Assembly (NCBI GenBank): GCA_937899715.1
Contig: CALCNX010000049.1
Span: forward strand, 124,001 to 188,000
From: an uncultured bacterium
Lineage (GTDB): Bacteria; Bacteroidota; Ignavibacteria; Kapaibacteriales; UBA4661
Reading direction: 5' to 3'
Length of the DNA: 64,000 bases
The number at the start of each line of letters is the position of its first letter. Positions within the stretch are counted from its first letter, which is position 1. Of this stretch, positions 61,501 through 64,000 are shown in pieces. A program made the position numbers and the translations under genes. The notes below the pieces were generated by a model that did no database searches, was not told the DNA's origin, and saw only the letters and a program-made list of their open reading frames with translations.

Positions 61501-61579
61501 GGGTTTGCAGATATTCGGTTCGTTTTTTAACAGCAATGCTTCCTCACGGAATAACGGCGTGATGGATGTAGGTCGGTAA
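58517..61579 (+). CDS. Large exported beta-rich surface protein
   Basis: This 1020-residue protein has a signal peptide (cut near LHA-Q) and begins with TTFYSRQNGNWSALTSWS, the start of the GNW-x-x-x-x-TWS type module common in Bacteroidota and Ignavibacteria surface proteins. A second copy occurs at about 696-735 (NRLFFSRASGVWTDAGTWSFASHTGAAVP). Between and after them are long Gly/Thr/Ser/Ala-rich stretches with beta-helix-like repeats. No Por/T9SS sorting domain is seen; the frame ends abruptly at NNGVMDVGR. It is likely an exported adhesin or matrix protein, perhaps shortened at the C-terminus. Confidence 0.75.
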   Translation: MQILCRCAALYLVVFSFGLSALHAQTTFYSRQNGNWSALTSWSTVSHSGAAAASLPTAADIVFIGAGHTLTLNQSATVGMLNVTLGTLQYDNVAARDLTVSGDLRIDAGGTFTVNQVGAGLPNNLLLQGNVVCNGTWTMRPNLASDNFRATVVFLTPALQTITGTPLQISLYRVLLNKASRTGVVDCAVSLSMGDNAATLENIDYSTPTFGVNGGTWRQSAGTISFGTAGQRIEVAGALHIVGTATMLFGQTGAGATLTVDGGELLFNTSGADSRIGLTAGNSLLYTGSVDRSTIILQQGTVLVSGRFARNNAGNIVSYQQSGGTLIVGAAGSPNIASRGVFEVVNAASAFSMSGGTIILRNANASASMTRPADFFLGLGANVGISGGTIQFADASSFANQRFDWNTPTSLLWSNVVIGSPSARLFPFDALQNLRLSGNLTANGTFDGTQTRAGAAVNSTLTLQGANAANQTLSGSGAIIAQNLTLNRQGAGSGVALASLTITVRGVLDLQEATNAAPQTLELGANADLTLTNTAVSAVADADETRSVRTSASGGRLIRALAGAGDYLFPVSSSGSSLNTAFTYTPLTVRASGASGQFGVRVSAGSSTTQTGAHRQTPLTASSYARRVWSCVSAGAGGTAQIIPSLASSFSDFAGSLAVLRLARYRPDENTSGSAWLYSDTATAQAASEWSGDWVLMEGPNRLFFSRASGVWTDAGTWSFASHTGAAVPVGIFPSRLTDSVVVGGGVSGNGNHVVTLAASAVAGALTLGTGIANTGTLEVQQEASLGGRLFWLNDRSTLRIGAKSGIEALPLQEGSVRSTQERRFSQNAVYEYVGTSEQNFGSALPASVYALTVNKPVGASLTATRNCGIWQNLTLRSGTLDAQGFTLWNTTSANTSATTFTLDSAATLRIGGSNGFADATSGTVRGFGAYTLHERSVVEFYGTNQAIEPIPTGSFYGNISIRSVGIKTVWNPLIVRGNIRIDDNATFVNNSRGAGLQIFGSFFNSNASSRNNGVMDVGR

Positions 61580-61670
61580 ATTTTTGTAGATTGCGCTTTG
61601 ACATCGGGCAGGATTCTCGCCGTGCCATCGTTCAATTCAACTCTTTTATCTTTTTTGGAGGGCTTCAATT

Positions 61671-62600
61671 ATGCAACTCTATCGTACTATCCGCTCCCGC
61701 TCTTGTGCGGTTACAATTTTGTTCGCAGCCGTGCTTTTTTGTATCGGTAACCCCGTCATTCAGGCACAAACGCAGGAAGTGCCTTCTGCTGCAACGCCGT
61801 CGTTCCTGCGGTATGGGCTTTTTGGCGGGGTATCTATCAGTAATCATGCGGCAAACTTTAGTGAATTTACAGGTTTCTCGAACTACGTGGGAAATTCCTT
61901 TGGCAATGCTAATGGTATTATTTCTTACTCCATCGGTGGTTTGATAGAAGTACCTGTCGTTGAACGTTTTGGCGTGGCACTGCGAGCAGGGTTTGCCAAC
62001 TTGGGCGATTTTACGTTAACTGTACCTGAAAATCTTTTGGCTCCAAGCGTTGAGGTTCTAGCTATCTCCAATATGCTGACGGTTAAGAGCCTCCAACTGC
62101 TTTCGGGAGAACCGTATCTGACGTACCATATTCTTGATGGTTTGACGTTTTATGTCGGAGCACGGTTTGGATACCTTATGAGTCAAGGGTTTCATTTTGA
62201 AGAACGTCTTGTTGATACCAGCAAATATATGTTTATAGATCAAGGGGGCACACGAAGCCCAACAAGAAATAATCAAAATGGCGATATTCCCCAATTTAAC
62301 CCGCTCAACATAGCTCTTTCCGGCGGTGTAAGTATGGAAATACCGATAGATGCAAGCAAGCATTGGTTTCTGGCGGCTGAAGCCTTTTATATGCACGGAC
62401 TAACGCAAGTAGCAAATGGCTTGGTACTGCGTCGCCCTGTGGCTACGTTCAACGGGCTTTCTGCAACCCGTACTGTGCCGCAAAATGAACTTGGCACAGT
62501 GCTGGATCCCGCGAGCGCATCGTGGCCACGGGAAACTTCCACCGGGTCGTGGCTTTTTAACAACATCCGCGCAGGGATTTCGCTGCGCTATGCGCCGTAG
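61671..62600 (+). CDS. Outer-membrane beta-barrel-like protein
   Basis: This 309-residue protein has a signal peptide (cut near IQA-Q) and a beta-barrel pattern of alternating residues with LRYGLFGGVSISNH, IISYSIGGLIEVPVVERFGVALRAGFANLGDF, and a C-terminal aromatic-ended strand (GISLRYAP). It is a clear paralogue of the partial gene at 63510 (shared RYGLFGG, Y-S-x-G-x-L-x-E-x-P, ERFG/DRFG and TENLL). GGAGGG lies at 61657-61662 before the ATG. It probably spans the outer membrane; the substrate or role is unknown. Confidence 0.8.
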   Translation: MQLYRTIRSRSCAVTILFAAVLFCIGNPVIQAQTQEVPSAATPSFLRYGLFGGVSISNHAANFSEFTGFSNYVGNSFGNANGIISYSIGGLIEVPVVERFGVALRAGFANLGDFTLTVPENLLAPSVEVLAISNMLTVKSLQLLSGEPYLTYHILDGLTFYVGARFGYLMSQGFHFEERLVDTSKYMFIDQGGTRSPTRNNQNGDIPQFNPLNIALSGGVSMEIPIDASKHWFLAAEAFYMHGLTQVANGLVLRRPVATFNGLSATRTVPQNELGTVLDPASASWPRETSTGSWLFNNIRAGISLRYAP

Positions 62601-62668
62601 GAACACCAGTGCAGAACGAGTTGGTCTAAGCCTCGCACCCGATAATGACAGCAAAGGAGCGATCTTGA

Positions 62669-63043
62669 TTGATAGCTGAATTTTTAGCGAAAGCGCAGGA
62701 AAACTTGTTTGATGCCGAGCAGGCGTTGGAAGAAGGTCGCTATAATGCAAGCGCGAACCGAGCGTATTACGCCGCCTTCCAAGCCGCAATAGCAGCACTG
62801 GCAGAGGAAAACATCGTCCATGAAAAAAATCCCCATTCTTGGGTACAAGCACAATTTTCTGAACGCCTTATCAAGGCACGGAAGTATTATCCGTCCAAAT
62901 TAGCTTCGTATCTCTTGGATATGCAGAAGATAAGAGATAAAGCTGATTACAAGCCCGTCATGACAAATCAACAAAACGCAAAAAAGCAGCTTCACCAATG
63001 CAAAGAATTTCTTTCCTATATTCTTTCGAGGATACAACCATGA
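62669..63043 (+). CDS. HEPN-domain protein (toxin-antitoxin candidate)
   Basis: The frame starts with TTG at 62669; an in-frame stop lies just upstream and AAAGGAG lies 9 bases before the TTG, so this start is well supported. The 124-residue protein has the HEPN four-helix pattern: LAKAQENLFDAEQALEEGRYNASANRAYYAAFQAAIAALA (helices 1-2) and a later IRDKADYKP segment. In RNase HEPNs an R-x4-6-H motif is catalytic; here R-x4-Y is seen instead, so activity is doubtful. Its stop overlaps the next gene by 4 bases. There is no nucleotidyltransferase partner nearby. Confidence 0.85.
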   Translation: MIAEFLAKAQENLFDAEQALEEGRYNASANRAYYAAFQAAIAALAEENIVHEKNPHSWVQAQFSERLIKARKYYPSKLASYLLDMQKIRDKADYKPVMTNQQNAKKQLHQCKEFLSYILSRIQP

Positions 63044-63294
63044 AACGTAAAGCCAAAGCACTCGCCATGAACCTCTTCGAGATAACCCAAAAGAAGTTTC
63101 CCGAAATCAGGTTTATTAACATTCAAGAGCACCCCGAACAAGCTGATAGATACTGGATTAACGTCGCCGGTGATATGGACGAAGAGCGTGAAATGCTCAT
63201 GGATACATTTGTTGCCGACAATGCTATGAACATTCTTGTAGAAGAAGGATATTCCTTTGCTATTATGCTTGACAACACGCTTGAAACCGCGTGA
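63040..63294 (+). CDS. 84-residue partner of the HEPN gene
   Basis: I use ATG 63040, which overlaps the HEPN stop as ATGA. The protein is 84 residues with an N-terminal basic helix (MKRKAKALAMNLFEITQKKFPEIRF), a YWINVAGDMDEEREMLM stretch and a C-terminal alpha/beta part (MNILVEEGYSFAIMLDN). It has no GS-x10-DxD motif, so it is not the usual MNT partner of HEPN toxins. Conserved translation overlap suggests that the two proteins work together, perhaps as toxin and antitoxin. I do not recognise the family with confidence. Confidence 0.75.
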   Translation: MKRKAKALAMNLFEITQKKFPEIRFINIQEHPEQADRYWINVAGDMDEEREMLMDTFVADNAMNILVEEGYSFAIMLDNTLETA

Positions 63295-63509
63295 GAGCAT
63301 ATACGCAATCGTCGTGAAATCCTGAGAATGTACATTTCCCCCGCATACAACGAAACTACTACGATTTTCTTCACGGGAAAAGTTTTTTGGTGCAGACTTT
63401 TTTGTTATTTTACTTTCCGCTCAATAATAATAATGGAGCAACGGTTGTAAAGGCAAGCAACACGTAAACAATATACTTTTCATTTCAACATTTTTTGAGG
63501 GCTGGATTT

Positions 63510-64000
63510 ATGAAATCGCGCTCCATCGTTTCCTTGTATGCAGCTTGGATACTGGCGCTATTGGTGGCACTTCCGCTTCTGCCGCACAATACCGATACCA
63601 CCGCTTTGGCTCAGACACCGCCTCCTCCTCCGGCAAAGGCAGATAGTACTTCGTCAGCACTTGGATTTGACCTTGATGCTATTATGGCTGATGCTGATAA
63701 GCCGTTGTATATCCGATATGGGCTTTTTGGGGGAGCACTCCTTAACCGCCATTTCGCTGACTTCGCACAGTTTGGCAATACCGATGCTACTCGTACCACC
63801 GCTACAAACTATGGATACAGTGAGAGGTGGTCGTACTCTTTTGGTGCTTTGTTTGAATATCCAATTATTGATCGTTTTGGAATGTCTTTACGAGCAAGTT
63901 TTTCTAATGTGGGCAGTAAAGATTCTGTTACAGAAAACTTGCTCCCTATGGATCAAGTTGGTCTGCCAATTAACCATAGCATTAATTTCACTAATATATC
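63510..64000 (+). CDS. Outer-membrane beta-barrel-like protein, N-terminal part (partial)
   Basis: The frame starts at ATG 63510 (GAGGG at 63497-63501) and runs off the window after 163 codons. It has a signal peptide (cut near ALA-Q), a Pro-rich start (TPPPPPAKADS), then LYIRYGLFGGALLNRHFADF and YSFGALFEYPIIDRFGMSLRASFSNVG. It is a paralogue of the gene at 61671. The C-terminal strands lie outside the window. Confidence 0.78.
   Translation, partial: MKSRSIVSLYAAWILALLVALPLLPHNTDTTALAQTPPPPPAKADSTSSALGFDLDAIMADADKPLYIRYGLFGGALLNRHFADFAQFGNTDATRTTATNYGYSERWSYSFGALFEYPIIDRFGMSLRASFSNVGSKDSVTENLLPMDQVGLPINHSINFTNI

Overview
The window reads as a piece of a chromosome from the Bacteroidota/Chlorobiota (FCB) side of the bacterial tree, most like an aerobic, heterotrophic Kapabacteria- or Ignavibacteria-type organism. 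The reasons are: promoter-like sites of the Bacteroidota type (TTTG, 20-21 bases, TAnnTTTG) at 11760-11791 and 15927-15959; several large periplasmic proteins that join PD40/WD40-like propellers to OmpA-like modules; a Y_Y_Y/two-component-propeller sensor kinase; a BatE-like TPR-SH3 protein; DUF2339; and FlgD/T9SS-like C-terminal Ig folds. The lineage is inferred from gene content; no rRNA or tRNA gene was seen.

Layout. 1-1171: end of the F1 ATP synthase cluster (atpD end, a cupin gene, atpC). 1275-4832: TPR-TonB protein, a B1-like metallo-beta-lactamase, a class D beta-lactamase and an SDR with an altered active site. 4912-11638: guaB, an epimerase, an ABC exporter pair with a LytS/LytTR two-component pair, and a small hydrolase. 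11966-14444: ribosomal protein S1 and a secreted Ig-like protein. 14691-17355 (minus): acyl-CoA dehydrogenase and hisD. A 135-bp MITE-like element lies between hisD and fbp. 17828-21395: fbp, a TPR protein, an orphan sugar-type ABC permease. 21441-25831 (minus): an Ogg2-type glycosylase overlapping mutL, a PIN-domain gene overlapping a 49-codon gene, and an AT-richer secreted orphan. 26189-29152: a ChW-repeat/Q,N-rich/fascin-like/CAP secreted protein and a small FnIII-like protein. 29441-31957: BatE-like, SPFH/prohibitin and FKBP proteins. 32396-38831: a PhoB/PhoR-like pair, a BaiN/HI0933 flavoprotein, ldhA, hppD, dapD. 39044-53925: about 15 kb all on the minus strand (ECF sigma factor and likely anti-sigma factor, three paralogous double-OmpA-like proteins, M24 peptidase, panB, a DECR-type reductase, DUF2339, a dicarboxylate/amino acid symporter). 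54175-64000: ddl overlapping a 1080-residue propeller sensor kinase, a 1020-residue exported surface protein, and two paralogous outer-membrane-barrel-like genes with a HEPN/small-protein pair between them; the second barrel gene runs off the window.

Most genes are housekeeping, signalling or cell-envelope genes. The most unusual parts are: two toxin-like genes (PIN at 24293-24775, HEPN at 62669-63043), each followed by a tiny gene in a 4-base ATGA overlap; the tandem class B/class D beta-lactamases; the family of double OmpA-like proteins next to a sigma/anti-sigma pair; the multi-domain CAP protein; and two non-coding repeat elements. Most starts lack a clear Shine-Dalgarno sequence, while a small set of genes have a strong one.
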